Part shown: positions 55,501 through 64,000 of the stretch, in pieces | Numbering within the stretch: the stretch's first letter is position 1 | Layout: the number at the start of each line of letters is the position of its first letter | From: Christensenellaceae bacterium Phil10 | GTDB taxonomy: Bacteria; Bacillota; Clostridia; Christensenellales; CAG-917 | Direction of reading: 5' to 3' | NCBI GenBank assembly: GCA_001940895.1 | Contig: MSGY01000015.1 | Span: forward strand, 1-64,000 | Length of the DNA stretch: 64,000 nt | The notes under the pieces: generated by a model | Seen by the model: only the letters and a program-made list of their open reading frames with translations | Databases searched by the model: none | What the model was told of the DNA's origin: nothing | Position numbers and translations under genes: made by a program

Positions 55501-56364
55501 ATGCAGAAAATCGCAAACGAAGTTCTTGAAGTAAGCGTAAACGAAAACGGCAGCCTGCTGGACAGCGTAAAATTCAAAGGGGAGGAATATCTCTGGCAGG
55601 GAAGCGAAAAATCCTGGAAATCAAAGGATATCGTAATTTTCCCGTTCGTAGCGAGACTGAAAGACGGATGGTATACCGTTGACGGCAAAAAATACGAAAT
55701 GAAAATTCACGGTCTTGCGAGATACAATACTTTCAAAGCCGTTGAGAATACCGGCAATTCTCTTACAATGCGTTTCGAATCGGACGAGGAAACGAAAAAG
55801 CAATATCCTTTCGATTTTCGTTTCGACGTGAAATATACGCTTGAAGGAAGCAGTCTTAAAATAGCGTACGAAGTTGAAAATACGGGCGATAAAGAAATGT
55901 TTTTCGGGTTGGGAACGCACTTCGGCTGGATTATTGACGGCGAAGAGGGGGACGGTTTCTGCGACGTTTCGGGAAATTACGCGCTGATTGATACCGACGC
56001 GCCGATAATGCAATACGAATTCGACGACGATACTCACCTTGTAAAAGGAATTAAGGCTGCGGAATTTACAAACAGGATACCCCTTGATAAAAGCACTTTC
56101 CGACACGACGCGGTTGTTATGAAAAACAGCGCCGAAAAGGTTACTCTTATCAGACGAAACGGCAAAAAAATCGTTTTCGACATAGGAAAAGTTCCCGTAC
56201 TTGCCATATGGTCAAACGCAACGGCGGGCAGATATGCGTGCGTCGAAGCCTGGCAGGGGCTTCCCGATTACGTCGACGCCGACCGTGAACTTAAAAACAA
56301 ACCGATGATAAACGCTCTGCCTTCGGGCAAGAGGTTCGTTTACGAAGTAGGCGTTACTTTTTAG
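55501..56364 (+). CDS. Aldose 1-epimerase-like protein
   Basis: A 287-residue beta-sandwich protein of the galactose mutarotase superfamily, in the branch annotated as aldose 1-epimerase or LacX-like. Visible blocks are KIHGLARYNTF (a conserved His), EVENTGDKEMFFGLGTHFGW near 128-147 and a C-terminal VEAWQGLPDYVD. The substrate may be a sugar other than galactose. It follows the GDPD gene by 30 bp with AAGAGGTGG. A lacZ gene lies 11 kb upstream but is not linked. Confidence 0.85.
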   Translation: MQKIANEVLEVSVNENGSLLDSVKFKGEEYLWQGSEKSWKSKDIVIFPFVARLKDGWYTVDGKKYEMKIHGLARYNTFKAVENTGNSLTMRFESDEETKKQYPFDFRFDVKYTLEGSSLKIAYEVENTGDKEMFFGLGTHFGWIIDGEEGDGFCDVSGNYALIDTDAPIMQYEFDDDTHLVKGIKAAEFTNRIPLDKSTFRHDAVVMKNSAEKVTLIRRNGKKIVFDIGKVPVLAIWSNATAGRYACVEAWQGLPDYVDADRELKNKPMINALPSGKRFVYEVGVTF

Positions 56365-56374
56365 TCGGTAATAA

Positions 56375-56403
56375 TTGCAAAAATATCGGGCGCGTGCTAA
56401 AAT
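56375..56403 (+). promoter_or_regulatory. Promoter of the M3 peptidase gene
   Basis: TTGCAA, a 17-bp spacer, TAAAAT, 47 bp before ATG 56451. Confidence 0.5.
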
Positions 56404-56450
56404 TATGTTTAATCAGCGCGCGCTTTTGCGCATTTTATTCGGAGGTTTAT

Positions 56451-58148
56451 ATGGACAGAACGAAAGTTTCGGATATCCCGTACGAAAGAGTGAAAATCGA
56501 GGACGTAACAGCGGGAATCGACAGGGCGATAGAAAAAATCGGAAAAGCGACGTCGGCGGACGACGTGCTTGCCGCACGAGACCTTTTCAACGATATACTT
56601 TGCGAATTTACGACGGCTAACGCTCTTGCAAACGCAAGGTTTACTCTGAACACGAAAGACGAGTATTATTACGGCGAAAAACAATATTACGACGAAGTCA
56701 CGCCGATTTGCGAGGTTAAAATGCTCGACTATATCGACGCTTTCCTGAACAGCAGATATATCGCCGAAGTAGAAAAAAGAATCAACCCCGTAATTATCCG
56801 GTCGTTCGAGGTCAGGAAAAAAGCCGTAAGCGATAAAATCGTTGCCGAGATGCAACGGGATAACGCGCTTGTCACCGAGTATTCCAAATTCGTATCCGAA
56901 CTTACTTACGAATTCCGCGGCAAGAAAATTACTCTTAACGAATTGCGTAAATATGCGCAGGACAGCGACCGCGCAACCAGAAAAGAGGCCTATTGCGCTC
57001 TCGGCGCGACGCTTGACGAAAATCACGAATTTATCGACGGCGTGTTTGACAGAATGGTCAAAAACCGCGATACTATGGCCAAAAAAATGGGATATAAGAA
57101 TTTCGTCGAACTTGGCTACTACCGCATGGGCAGACTGGATTACGACGCCGATACCGTAAAGGTGTTCCGCGAGAACGTGCTTAAAGACATAGTGCCGGTG
57201 GTTACGCGTCTTAAAAAGAGCGTTGCCGAAAAACTCGGTATCGGACATATGCGTCTTTACGATAACGACACCTATTTCGACGAGGACCCAAAGCCCGTTC
57301 TCGATTCGGTTGGAATTCTGAAAGCGGGGCAGGAAATGTATCGTGAGATGTCCGAAGAAACGGGCGATTTTATGGATATGATGATGGAAACCGACGCTTT
57401 CGACGTTTTCACGCGCGAAGGAAAATGGACGGGCGGTTATATGACGAGTTTCGATAAATATCATCAACCGTTTATTTTTGCGAATTTCAACGGCACCACG
57501 GCCGACGTCGACGTAATCACGCACGAGGCGGGGCACGCTTTCGCATATTATATGAGCGAAGCGACGACGCCTTACGAATTGGGTCTCGGCGGTATGGAAA
57601 CGGCCGAAACTCACAGTATGTCCATGGAGTTTTTTGCATGGAAATATATCGATAAATTCTTCGGTAAAAACGCCGATAAATACAGATATAAACATCTGTT
57701 CGACAGTCTCACGTTCATTCCTTACGGCACGATAGTGGACTATTTCCAGCAGATTGTTTACGAACGTCCCGAAATGACGCCCGAAGAGCGCGACGCCGAA
57801 TGGAAAAAACTGGAGGATACTTTCCGTCCGTGGATGGACGCCGACGACGTTCCTTATCTTTCGAAAGGCACGAGATGGCAGTATCAGAATCATATTTTCG
57901 AATCTCCGTTTTACTACATCGATTACTGCCTTGCCCAGACGATTGCGATTGAGTTTCTTGCAGAGTCGCAAAAGGATTACGACAAAGCGTTCAAAGCATA
58001 TCTCCAACACGCCTCGCGCGGAGGGTCGTACGTCTTTACCGACCTTGTTAAACTTGCGGGTCTGAAATCCCCGTTCGAGAAAGGTGCGTTGAAGGAAGTG
58101 GCCGCAACGGCCGAAAGGTTGCTTAACGAACTTTCGGAAAAACTCTGA
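56451..58148 (+). CDS. M3-family oligoendopeptidase
   Basis: A 565-residue zinc peptidase for short peptides. The zinc site HEAGH is at His358-His362 (ITHEAGHAFAYY), with the third ligand Glu in GGMETAETHSMS. The all-helical body and length match the PepF/M3B oligoendopeptidases. No signal peptide. ATG 56451 follows GGAGG at 56441-56445; the frame stays open to 56394 but without a ribosome binding site. A terminator follows. Confidence 0.93.
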   Translation: MDRTKVSDIPYERVKIEDVTAGIDRAIEKIGKATSADDVLAARDLFNDILCEFTTANALANARFTLNTKDEYYYGEKQYYDEVTPICEVKMLDYIDAFLNSRYIAEVEKRINPVIIRSFEVRKKAVSDKIVAEMQRDNALVTEYSKFVSELTYEFRGKKITLNELRKYAQDSDRATRKEAYCALGATLDENHEFIDGVFDRMVKNRDTMAKKMGYKNFVELGYYRMGRLDYDADTVKVFRENVLKDIVPVVTRLKKSVAEKLGIGHMRLYDNDTYFDEDPKPVLDSVGILKAGQEMYREMSEETGDFMDMMMETDAFDVFTREGKWTGGYMTSFDKYHQPFIFANFNGTTADVDVITHEAGHAFAYYMSEATTPYELGLGGMETAETHSMSMEFFAWKYIDKFFGKNADKYRYKHLFDSLTFIPYGTIVDYFQQIVYERPEMTPEERDAEWKKLEDTFRPWMDADDVPYLSKGTRWQYQNHIFESPFYYIDYCLAQTIAIEFLAESQKDYDKAFKAYLQHASRGGSYVFTDLVKLAGLKSPFEKGALKEVAATAERLLNELSEKL

Positions 58149-58157
58149 AAACGTTTA

Positions 58158-58185
58158 AAACACCCGACGTTATCGGGTGTTTTTG
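58158..58185 (+). terminator. Terminator after the M3 peptidase gene
   Basis: Stem ACACCCGA / TCGGGTGT with a CGTTA loop and T-run; it ends about 20 nt before the next start codon. Confidence 0.87.
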
Positions 58186-58203
58186 ATAAATTGTAAAATC
58201 GGT

Positions 58204-59343
58204 ATGAAAACTTCGAAATCAGTAAAAATTATTTCGCTGATTCTAATAATTGCGATTATCGCCGTTCTCGGCGTGTCCGCGGCATTTGCGGGCATAAGCG
58301 TAAGAAGACGGCTGAACACCGTTCACGGCGACTATACCGCATTGACGGGTCTTGCGGACAAAACGATATTGTTTATCGGCGACGGCATGGGCGAAAACCA
58401 CGTTAAGGCAACCGAAGCATATTACGGCGATAAAACGTATTTTACGTCTTTCGGAGCAAACGGTTTCGTTACTACGTATTCCAACAGTATTACGGGGCCT
58501 ACGGACAGCGCGGCCGCGGCAAGCGCGATGGCAACGGGAATTAAATACGATAACGGCGAGGTGTCCCGCAGGGACGGAAAATTCGTAAGCACCGTATGCG
58601 AATTGGCAAAAGAGAACGGGTACGGCGTCGGAATCGTAACGACGGACAATCTGTACGGCGCTACGCCCGCGGCTTTTTCTTCGCACGCAAAAAACAGGAA
58701 CGATACCGACGAAATAGTGCGCGGACAGATATCGGGCGGTATAGACCTGTATCTCGGAGCAGGAAAGGATGTTTACGATAATTATCGCGCCGATTTCGAA
58801 AACGCAGGATACGAGTTCGTGTCGGATTTAAACGCCGCGTCGGGCGAAAGAATGGTTATCGGCGTTTTTGACGAAGTAGTCGCGTGCGACGGGTCGGACG
58901 AAAAACCTACGCTTGAAATGCTTACGGATTTTGCGACGGACTTTTTCGAAAGGAATTTTCCCGACGGATATTTTCTTATGGTCGAGGGCGCGCATATCGA
59001 TAAGACGAGTCATAAAAACGATATCGAAGGAATGGTGCGCTATCTGAAAAGCTTTGACGAAAGCATAAAAAATACCGCGCGGAAACTCATATCCGAAAAC
59101 GTCGCATTTATAGTTACCGCAGACCACGAAACAGGCGGTCTAAAGTATTCTTCCGAAAGCAGGTACGAAATAGTCGACGGCATGTTTACAAGTAAAAACC
59201 ATACTTCGGCAAACGTGCCGTACTATATAAGGATAACTTCAAAACCCGACGATTATGTTTCGGATTTAATAAATAAAGTGATTGATAATACCGATATTTA
59301 CCGAATATGCAAAGCATTGCTTACGAGAAAAAACGTCGTCTGA
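58204..59343 (+). CDS. Membrane-anchored alkaline phosphatase
   Basis: A 379-residue extracellular phosphomonoesterase. A single N-terminal helix (about 8-30) anchors or exports it. The metal/nucleophile motifs are IGDGMG, then TDSAAAASAMATG with nucleophile Ser102, GAHIDKTSHKND, and ADHETGG with further zinc ligands, all in the order of the PhoA family. It is shorter than E. coli PhoA. ATG 58204 lies only 19 nt after the preceding hairpin T-run; TAAAAT at 58194-58199 could be a -10 but a -35 is unclear, and no Shine-Dalgarno stands out. No PHO box was recognised. Confidence 0.9.
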   Translation: MKTSKSVKIISLILIIAIIAVLGVSAAFAGISVRRRLNTVHGDYTALTGLADKTILFIGDGMGENHVKATEAYYGDKTYFTSFGANGFVTTYSNSITGPTDSAAAASAMATGIKYDNGEVSRRDGKFVSTVCELAKENGYGVGIVTTDNLYGATPAAFSSHAKNRNDTDEIVRGQISGGIDLYLGAGKDVYDNYRADFENAGYEFVSDLNAASGERMVIGVFDEVVACDGSDEKPTLEMLTDFATDFFERNFPDGYFLMVEGAHIDKTSHKNDIEGMVRYLKSFDESIKNTARKLISENVAFIVTADHETGGLKYSSESRYEIVDGMFTSKNHTSANVPYYIRITSKPDDYVSDLINKVIDNTDIYRICKALLTRKNVV

Positions 59344-59373
59344 CGGATTATTGATTTTTTATACGCGATATGA

Positions 59374-59400
59374 AAAACCCGGAAAATTTCCGGGTTTTTC
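59374..59400. terminator. Bidirectional terminator between convergent genes
   Basis: Inverted repeat AAACCCGGAAA / TTTCCGGGTTT, nearly without a loop, ending in T-runs on both strands; it serves the phosphatase gene and the minus-strand ABC operon. Confidence 0.85.
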
Positions 59401-59423
59401 GTTGATATATTTATTGATGATTT

Positions 59424-60110
59424 TCAGCGGTCGGCATTTTTTTCGTCCATAATTATTTCACCGTCGCTTACCGTAACGACCCGCCCGCATTGAGCCGCTA
59501 TATCGGGGTCGTGAGTTATTACTATTACCGTGCGACCTTCTTTATTGATATTCAGAAGTATTTTCATAACGCCGTCCGAATTTTCCTTGTCGAGATTGCC
59601 CGTCGGCTCGTCGGCGAGAATAACGCGCGGATTATTTACGATTGCGCGCGCAATGGAAACCCTCTGTTGTTCTCCGCCGGATAACACCGCGGTTTTTACT
59701 TTAAGGCCGCTGTCGATTCCCACCGAGGCCAGAGCCTCTGCCGCCCGACGGTATCTGTCCTTTTTGTTTTTTCTGTCGTACATCAGCGGAATCACAACGT
59801 TTTCGAGAGGCGTGATATTGTCTATCATAAACGGCGACTGCGTTACCACGCCGAAATAGCCGTTTCTTATTTCCGCCGTTTTAGAAGGGGAAAAGTTCGC
59901 CGTGTTTTCGCCGTCTATCAGGTATTCGCCCGACGAAGGCGTATCCAGGCAGGCGACGATATTCAGAAGAGTCGATTTGCCCGCGCCCGATTTGCCGATT
60001 ATCGCAACGAGTTCGCCGTCGTTTACGTCAAGAGAGACGTTTTTCAAGGCCTTTTTTTCGTTGTTTTTGCCTTCGTTGAAGGTCTTACAGATATTTTGCA
60101 GTTTTATCAC
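59424..60110 (-). CDS. ABC transporter ATPase, MacB/LolD type
   Basis: A 228-residue ATP-binding protein. Walker A is GKSGAGKST near 39-47, Q-loop near VVTQSPFM, signature [15 protein letters not shown] near 143-157, Walker [13 protein letters not shown] near 163-174, and the switch His in ITHD. It belongs to the MacB/FtsE/LolD group that works with FtsX-type permeases. Last gene of a four-gene minus-strand operon; it overlaps the upstream permease by 26 nt. Confidence 0.93.
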   Translation of the reverse strand: MIKLQNICKTFNEGKNNEKKALKNVSLDVNDGELVAIIGKSGAGKSTLLNIVACLDTPSSGEYLIDGENTANFSPSKTAEIRNGYFGVVTQSPFMIDNITPLENVVIPLMYDRKNKKDRYRRAAEALASVGIDSGLKVKTAVLSGGEQQRVSIARAIVNNPRVILADEPTGNLDKENSDGVMKILLNINKEGRTVIVITHDPDIAAQCGRVVTVSDGEIIMDEKNADR

Positions 60111-61224
60111 GTTGCACCTCGTCGATTTTTCTTTGTTTCGACATTGCCGTTAACTGCGTGATTATCGCAATCAGCAAAGGAACGACAATCTGAATCACGA
60201 AAAATATTATAAACCAGTCGGCAAGCGGTTTTGCGATAAAAGCAGTTGCGTCTGTTCTGACGGCCGTAAAATAGTAAATCGCCATCGTAATCGCCGTTAC
60301 GGCGCCGTATCCTATATAGTGGAAAACGCGATATTTGTTTCCGATAAAGAATACCGCCGTCATAATAAGCGCAAAAACGATAAAGCAAATATAATCTTTG
60401 AAAATAAAACCGTCGGTCGACGAGAAATCGAATTTTTTACTTAAACCCGTGTACGATTGCATAACAGACGGAGAAGACCTGCCGATTACCCCGTACGATT
60501 CGTCGCTGACCACGTCTTTTATCGGTTTTTCGGTAAAAGCGTATACGTATTTGTCGGAATCAGGGTAAAGCGTTTTAAAATCGATACCTACTACGCCGAC
60601 AATACTTCTGAAGGCGTTATAGTAAAAACTGCCGGATACGACCGTGCCTATAAGTTTCGAATATTCGAACCTTCCTGCGACAACGACGTCGAAAGGCACC
60701 TCTTCGCCCGTGGAAGAGGGCAGAGTCAGCCTGAAAGTTTCGCCGGCTTTTACGCCGTCCCATTCGTATCCCGCAACGTAAACGGGATAGTATCCCGCGG
60801 GGATTTCCGCGTCGGTATCCTTAACAAAACAGTCTTCGAATTTAAGACGGTTATCGTAAACGAATGCAACGGTAGGTTTGGTTTTTCCTTTCTTTCCGAC
60901 GATACTGCCTTCGAGAGTGGCGTCCTGAGAAACCAGACCGAGATAGGTTTCGTCGGAGGAGGACAACGACACGTCCAAAGCGTCGGCGGAGTTACCTTCT
61001 TTCAGGGAAAGCGGAAGCGCATGGCGAGCGTCGGGCGCGGCTTTGACGGAGTTTTCGATAAAATTCTTACTCGCCTGCGCGAGAGCGCCTTTTGTCAGAT
61101 AAATTCCGCTAAGAACCGCAAGTAATACCGTAACGACCGCAAGTACGCATTGTATAGCGATTATTTTTTTGCCGTTTTTCTTGTCGGCGGATATATTTTT
61201 TGTTTTTCCGAGGGGTTTTTTCAT
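60085..61224 (-). CDS. MacB-like permease or accessory subunit of the ABC operon
   Basis: A 379-residue protein with a Lys-rich N-terminus, helix 1 (about 22-45), a large outside domain (about 50-275) and three C-terminal helices (about 280-300, 306-325 and 338-360). This is the FtsX/MacB topology, but sequence match to known permeases is weak. It lies 2 bp downstream of the next permease and overlaps the ATPase gene. AGGAGG precedes the start. Confidence 0.75.
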   Translation of the reverse strand: MKKPLGKTKNISADKKNGKKIIAIQCVLAVVTVLLAVLSGIYLTKGALAQASKNFIENSVKAAPDARHALPLSLKEGNSADALDVSLSSSDETYLGLVSQDATLEGSIVGKKGKTKPTVAFVYDNRLKFEDCFVKDTDAEIPAGYYPVYVAGYEWDGVKAGETFRLTLPSSTGEEVPFDVVVAGRFEYSKLIGTVVSGSFYYNAFRSIVGVVGIDFKTLYPDSDKYVYAFTEKPIKDVVSDESYGVIGRSSPSVMQSYTGLSKKFDFSSTDGFIFKDYICFIVFALIMTAVFFIGNKYRVFHYIGYGAVTAITMAIYYFTAVRTDATAFIAKPLADWFIIFFVIQIVVPLLIAIITQLTAMSKQRKIDEVQRDKTAKYL

Positions 61225-61226
61225 AA

Positions 61227-62363
61227 TTATTCCTCCTTTATTGTTTTTATTATGTTTCTATCGGCGTAAAGCGCCGACGCAACGCAAATGCAGGTCATAA
61301 TCAGAAATACGCCCGCAAATACGCACAGAAATACGCCGGGCAGAGCTATGAGGCTCGTGTCGGAAAGTTTATCGTAAACGACCGCGTTAATGATGCCGAA
61401 TAAAGCGGCGGACGGTACGAAAACGGTCGCCAGATAACTTAATACTACGGCGAAAATATCTTTTTTCCGCGCGCCGCAAAAATACAACACCGAAAGATTT
61501 TTCCTGTTGTTTCCGATTGTGATAAACGATATCGCCGCAAGGCTTGCCGCGCAGAGCAGAGAGGACAGAACTATGGTCGGGATATATGCGTCGAGCGAGG
61601 TTTTGATTTGCTGTCTGCTTCCGTCCCGCATTTCGCTGAGACTTGCGACGTTTGCAAAGCTTTTCAGGTACGCCGTATTGTCCGCCATTTCGTTTGCGCT
61701 CAGGTTTTCGAAACGATACAGACAGCCCGAGGTTATTTTGTTTTCTTCAACGGCTTCCCGCTCTCCGATAAGGAAAAAATCGCTTTCGCTGTGGTCGCCG
61801 GAATAGCGTTCGAAAAGCATGCTCAGATCGGACGGGTAGGAGAATCTCCCGAAAGCGACGTAAGAAAAGTTTTCGGGAAGAACGCCCGTAATGCGTATGC
61901 GAAGGACGGACGACGGATTTTTCGAAACGATAATCAAATCGCCTACGGAGTATTTATCGTTTTTCGCGATTACGGCGTTTATTTCGCCGTCACGCTTTTC
62001 CGCTTTCGTAAACCAGACTCCTTTTTTAAGACGGACATTCACGTTTTCGGCAAGCAACTCGTCGTAGGCGACGTACTCGAAAACGGAATTATCGCTTATA
62101 AATATTGACGAATACTGTTGTAATTTTAAATAATCTCCTTTTAGTTTCGTTTCGTCGAATTCGGACGCTTTATAATAGCCCGAAAAGTAAACGACGTTGT
62201 CGCCGTCGTCGAATCGTATCGCGTTGAAATTTTCGTATAATCCCGCCGTATAATTGGCAACGAAAGCGACGCCCGTCATACACAGGAACGTTATCAGAAC
62301 GGCGAAAACGTAAGAAAGCGGATTTGTCGCGACAAAAGAGGCGCCTCGTTTTAAGTTAAACAT
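61227..62363 (-). CDS. FtsX-like ABC permease
   Basis: A 378-residue protein with helix 1 (about 15-38), an outside domain (about 40-250) with GEREAVEENK and similar loops, and three C-terminal helices (about 258-280, 303-325 and 343-365). Same FtsX/MacB layout as its neighbours. It overlaps the upstream permease gene by 8 nt and precedes the next by 2 bp, so the operon is tightly coupled. Confidence 0.8.
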   Translation of the reverse strand: MFNLKRGASFVATNPLSYVFAVLITFLCMTGVAFVANYTAGLYENFNAIRFDDGDNVVYFSGYYKASEFDETKLKGDYLKLQQYSSIFISDNSVFEYVAYDELLAENVNVRLKKGVWFTKAEKRDGEINAVIAKNDKYSVGDLIIVSKNPSSVLRIRITGVLPENFSYVAFGRFSYPSDLSMLFERYSGDHSESDFFLIGEREAVEENKITSGCLYRFENLSANEMADNTAYLKSFANVASLSEMRDGSRQQIKTSLDAYIPTIVLSSLLCAASLAAISFITIGNNRKNLSVLYFCGARKKDIFAVVLSYLATVFVPSAALFGIINAVVYDKLSDTSLIALPGVFLCVFAGVFLIMTCICVASALYADRNIIKTIKEE

Positions 62364-63327
62364 ACTTATACCTCACGCTTTTTTTCGAGACGTCGATAAC
62401 GGCGGGAAGAAGCATAACCGCACTCAGGAATATCATCACGGCGTAAACTGTCATATAGTCGCCAAACGACAGCACGACGTTTGACATAAACGCCGTTCCT
62501 TTTACCGCAACGATATGTTCTGCCACGGCAAAAATTCCGCCGCATATCGCAAAACAGGCGGTTATAGCCGATAAAACGAACAATAAAAGCCTTATTATAA
62601 GTTTATCGGCGGGAAAACCTAAAAACAGATAAACGGTTGCAGGCTTATACGTCTTTTTTAAAAGATAGTTGACGCACAGCGAATACGTGCAGACTGACAG
62701 CAATATTATTACAATCGCCAGTATAAATACGGGCGTCGTCGTCAAAGCGTCTATAATGCCTATTTTTTTGGGTATCGAGATATTACAACCCTGAAATGCG
62801 GCGCCTAATTTATCGGCTATTGCGGTGCGCGACGCTTTTACGGACGCGACGAGAACGATTTCGGAAATACCGAAAGTCGAGCAGTCGTTCAGGTCGTAAT
62901 CGATAAGTATTTCATATCCGTTAAGATATGCAAGCCCAACCACGGTGTATTCGTTTTCTCCGTAATGCACGGTCGCACCCGGCGCGCAACCGAGCGAGTC
63001 CGAAGCGATGACTTCGCCCGCATTTAAAGGGCGTCTTCCCTTCGTAATGCCGTAATCGATTTTTCCGAAAGCCACTCCGTTTCCGGCGGAATAAAGTATA
63101 TTGTCGAAATCTTTCGTTCCTACGCTATCGGTTTTGCTTTTTGCGTCGGCGAACGGCATATTATCAGTGTCGACAACGTACGTGCTGTCGAAATTTTAGG
63201 CTGTTACCTTATAGGAAAACGATAATTCGTAAAGTATCACGAAAGTACTAAGCGCAAGACAAATCGTCGCGCATACCGTCAGCGCGATATTGTCGGATAT
63301 TATCGATTTTATCAGGTGCTTAATCAT
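62356..63327 (-). pseudogene. FtsX-like ABC permease interrupted by an in-frame TAA
   Basis: From ATG 63327 the frame encodes MIKHLIKSIISDNIAL, a full first membrane helix (about residues 12-34), then a TAA at codon 44 (63196-63198, plus-strand TTA). The same frame resumes without shift (NFDSTYVVDTDNMPF) and gives the outside domain and three C-terminal helices to the stop at 62356. Only the stop breaks a normal 323-residue permease. An internal ATG at 63159 would give a 267-residue protein without helix 1. Either a nonsense mutation, readthrough, or a sequence error. The downstream genes look intact, so the operon may still be in use. Confidence 0.75.
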
Positions 63328-63477
63328 TTCGTTACTTCACGGACATACGCCCCAAAACAAAATGAAAGAGAGAAGACAAAAATCGTAAAACAGGTCGTTG
63401 ATTATAGGAAATTGATTTCCCCCTTTGCATTTTACGGAAGCCTGATAATCGGCAACCGTGCTTTCCCTATCGTTTTT

Positions 63478-63506
63478 ATTTTACTATATTACTTAACCGC
63501 TGTCAA
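63478..63506 (-). promoter_or_regulatory. Promoter of the MacB-like ABC operon
   Basis: Minus strand: TTGACA, an exact 17-bp spacer, TAAAAT. A leader of about 140 nt follows (63328-63471). It holds a small hairpin (GGAAA-N4-TTTCC, 63407-63420) but no regulatory element I recognise. Confidence 0.75.
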
Positions 63507-63550
63507 TACTCTCCTTAAAATTAATCCTTCGGTAGGGGAACTCGGTGGCG

Positions 63551-63580
63551 CAAAAAATAACCCGAGAAAATTCTCGGGTT
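63551..63580 (-). terminator. Terminator of the GNAT gene
   Basis: Inverted repeat AACCCGAGAA / TTCTCGGGTT, followed on the minus strand by TTATTTTTT. Confidence 0.8.
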
Positions 63581-63604
63581 AATGATAATTATTGAGAAAA
63601 AAGA

Positions 63605-64000
63605 TTAACGGCGTTCTTTTTCGGGAAAAGTTTTGTCGAATTCTTCCGCCTCCGTTTCGTCGACGAAGTACTCCTCGGGGTCTTTATACGTGCCGCTTAC
63701 GCCGTTTAAAAATCCCTTTTCCAACTCGGCGATAAGAAAATATTCTGCGTCGGGGTCGTCAAAGTATCTTATGCCTGCCGTTTTTGCAACCTTGAACCCG
63801 AAGCGTCTGTAAAATCCGAAGTTACCCGTGATTGCAATCGCCTTTGCTCCCGACTCTTTCGCGCGTTGCATGGAAAACTCTATAAGAGCGGTGCCGTATC
63901 CCTTGTTCTGATACGAGGGAAGTATGCTTACGGGGCCGAAAGTTACGACGGGAATCTCCCGCCCGTCGTCGGCCGATATGCGCGATTTTGCGTACATTAT
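63605..64000 (-). CDS. GNAT-family N-acetyltransferase, N-terminus cut by the window edge
   Basis: About 132 codons of a GNAT enzyme. The acetyl-CoA site SYQNKGYGTALIEFSM (the R/Q-x-x-G-x-G/A loop) is present, preceded by the strand VVTFGPVSILP and followed by GFYRRFGFKV. The first visible Met (63997) lies in the middle of the fold (IMYAKSRI before the CoA loop), so the true start lies beyond base 64000. The acidic C-terminal tail is longer than usual. The substrate is unknown. Confidence 0.85.
   Translation of the reverse strand: MMYAKSRISADDGREIPVVTFGPVSILPSYQNKGYGTALIEFSMQRAKESGAKAIAITGNFGFYRRFGFKVAKTAGIRYFDDPDAEYFLIAELEKGFLNGVSGTYKDPEEYFVDETEAEEFDKTFPEKERR

Noticed and set aside
56409-58010. 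Very long antisense open frames, such as 533 codons opposite the M3 peptidase gene, 500 opposite the Ig-like protein gene (48761-50263) and 455 opposite dnaG (36144-37511)
   Set aside because: They mirror well-supported genes and have no ribosome binding sites, no recognisable domains and odd Arg/His/Phe-rich composition. The host avoids TTA, CTA and TCA codons, which opens the opposite strand by chance.
63340-63440. A 33-codon leader peptide in the ABC operon leader
   Set aside because: It has no Shine-Dalgarno and no regulatory codon run or recognisable sequence; chance is the simpler explanation.

Overview
The window looks like chromosomal DNA from a low- to mid-GC monoderm Bacillota, probably an uncultured Clostridia-type lineage (inference). 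The support is a dgt-dnaG-rpoD-trmK-nif3 block, a DUF896 (YnzC) protein, SecG, a SmpB/RNase R/tmRNA locus, PadR and Lrp regulators, gram-positive style lipoprotein and membrane-anchored surface enzymes, and many ATGA or TGATATG overlaps with AGGAGG-type ribosome binding sites. There is no transposase, integrase, phage gene or CRISPR array. It is mostly housekeeping DNA with a few odd islands.

Layout. 1-1.4 kb: a cut gene and an ArsB/NhaD-like permease. 1.5-7.1 kb: secG, rnr, smpB, two methionine genes (metY and an acetyl-type metA) and ssrA (tmRNA). 7.1-7.3 kb: a GC-rich non-coding module with a second copy of the tmRNA 3' end. 7.4-20.1 kb: a heterodimeric ABC exporter, an LCAT-like lipoprotein, a DUF1538 transporter with a double PII-like protein, an AraC regulator, a membrane M28 peptidase and a P-type ATPase. 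20.2-26.4 kb: TauE/SafE permease, LMW phosphatase, Mrp ATPase, a PadR-controlled minus-strand operon and a PI-PLC-like protein. 26.5-31.5 kb: Lrp regulator and proton-translocating transhydrogenase, whose membrane subunit carries the NADP-binding domain twice. 31.5-31.9 kb: tRNA-Val with two tandem 155-bp repeats that each contain the tRNA 3' end. 32-44.3 kb: a long collinear run from a P1 peptidase and MscS through dgt, dnaG, rpoD, trmK and nif3 to a GH2 beta-galactosidase. 44.4-50.3 kb: an ABC-2 type exporter and a large Ig-like surface protein. 50.4-59.3 kb: patatin, polA, coaE, GDPD, mutarotase-like protein, M3 peptidase and alkaline phosphatase. 59.4-63.3 kb: a minus-strand MacB-like ABC operon whose first permease has an in-frame stop. 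The window ends in a cut GNAT gene.

Best candidate for something undescribed: the small structured modules downstream of ssrA and tRNA-Val. They share the decamer GCTGACGCTC and the heptamer TTCGCTA in the same orientation. In both places the RNA gene is duplicated from its T-loop to its CCA end together with its terminator. This resembles a minimal element that uses RNA-gene 3' ends as its site. Second is the transhydrogenase with a tandem, nearly identical NADP-binding domain.
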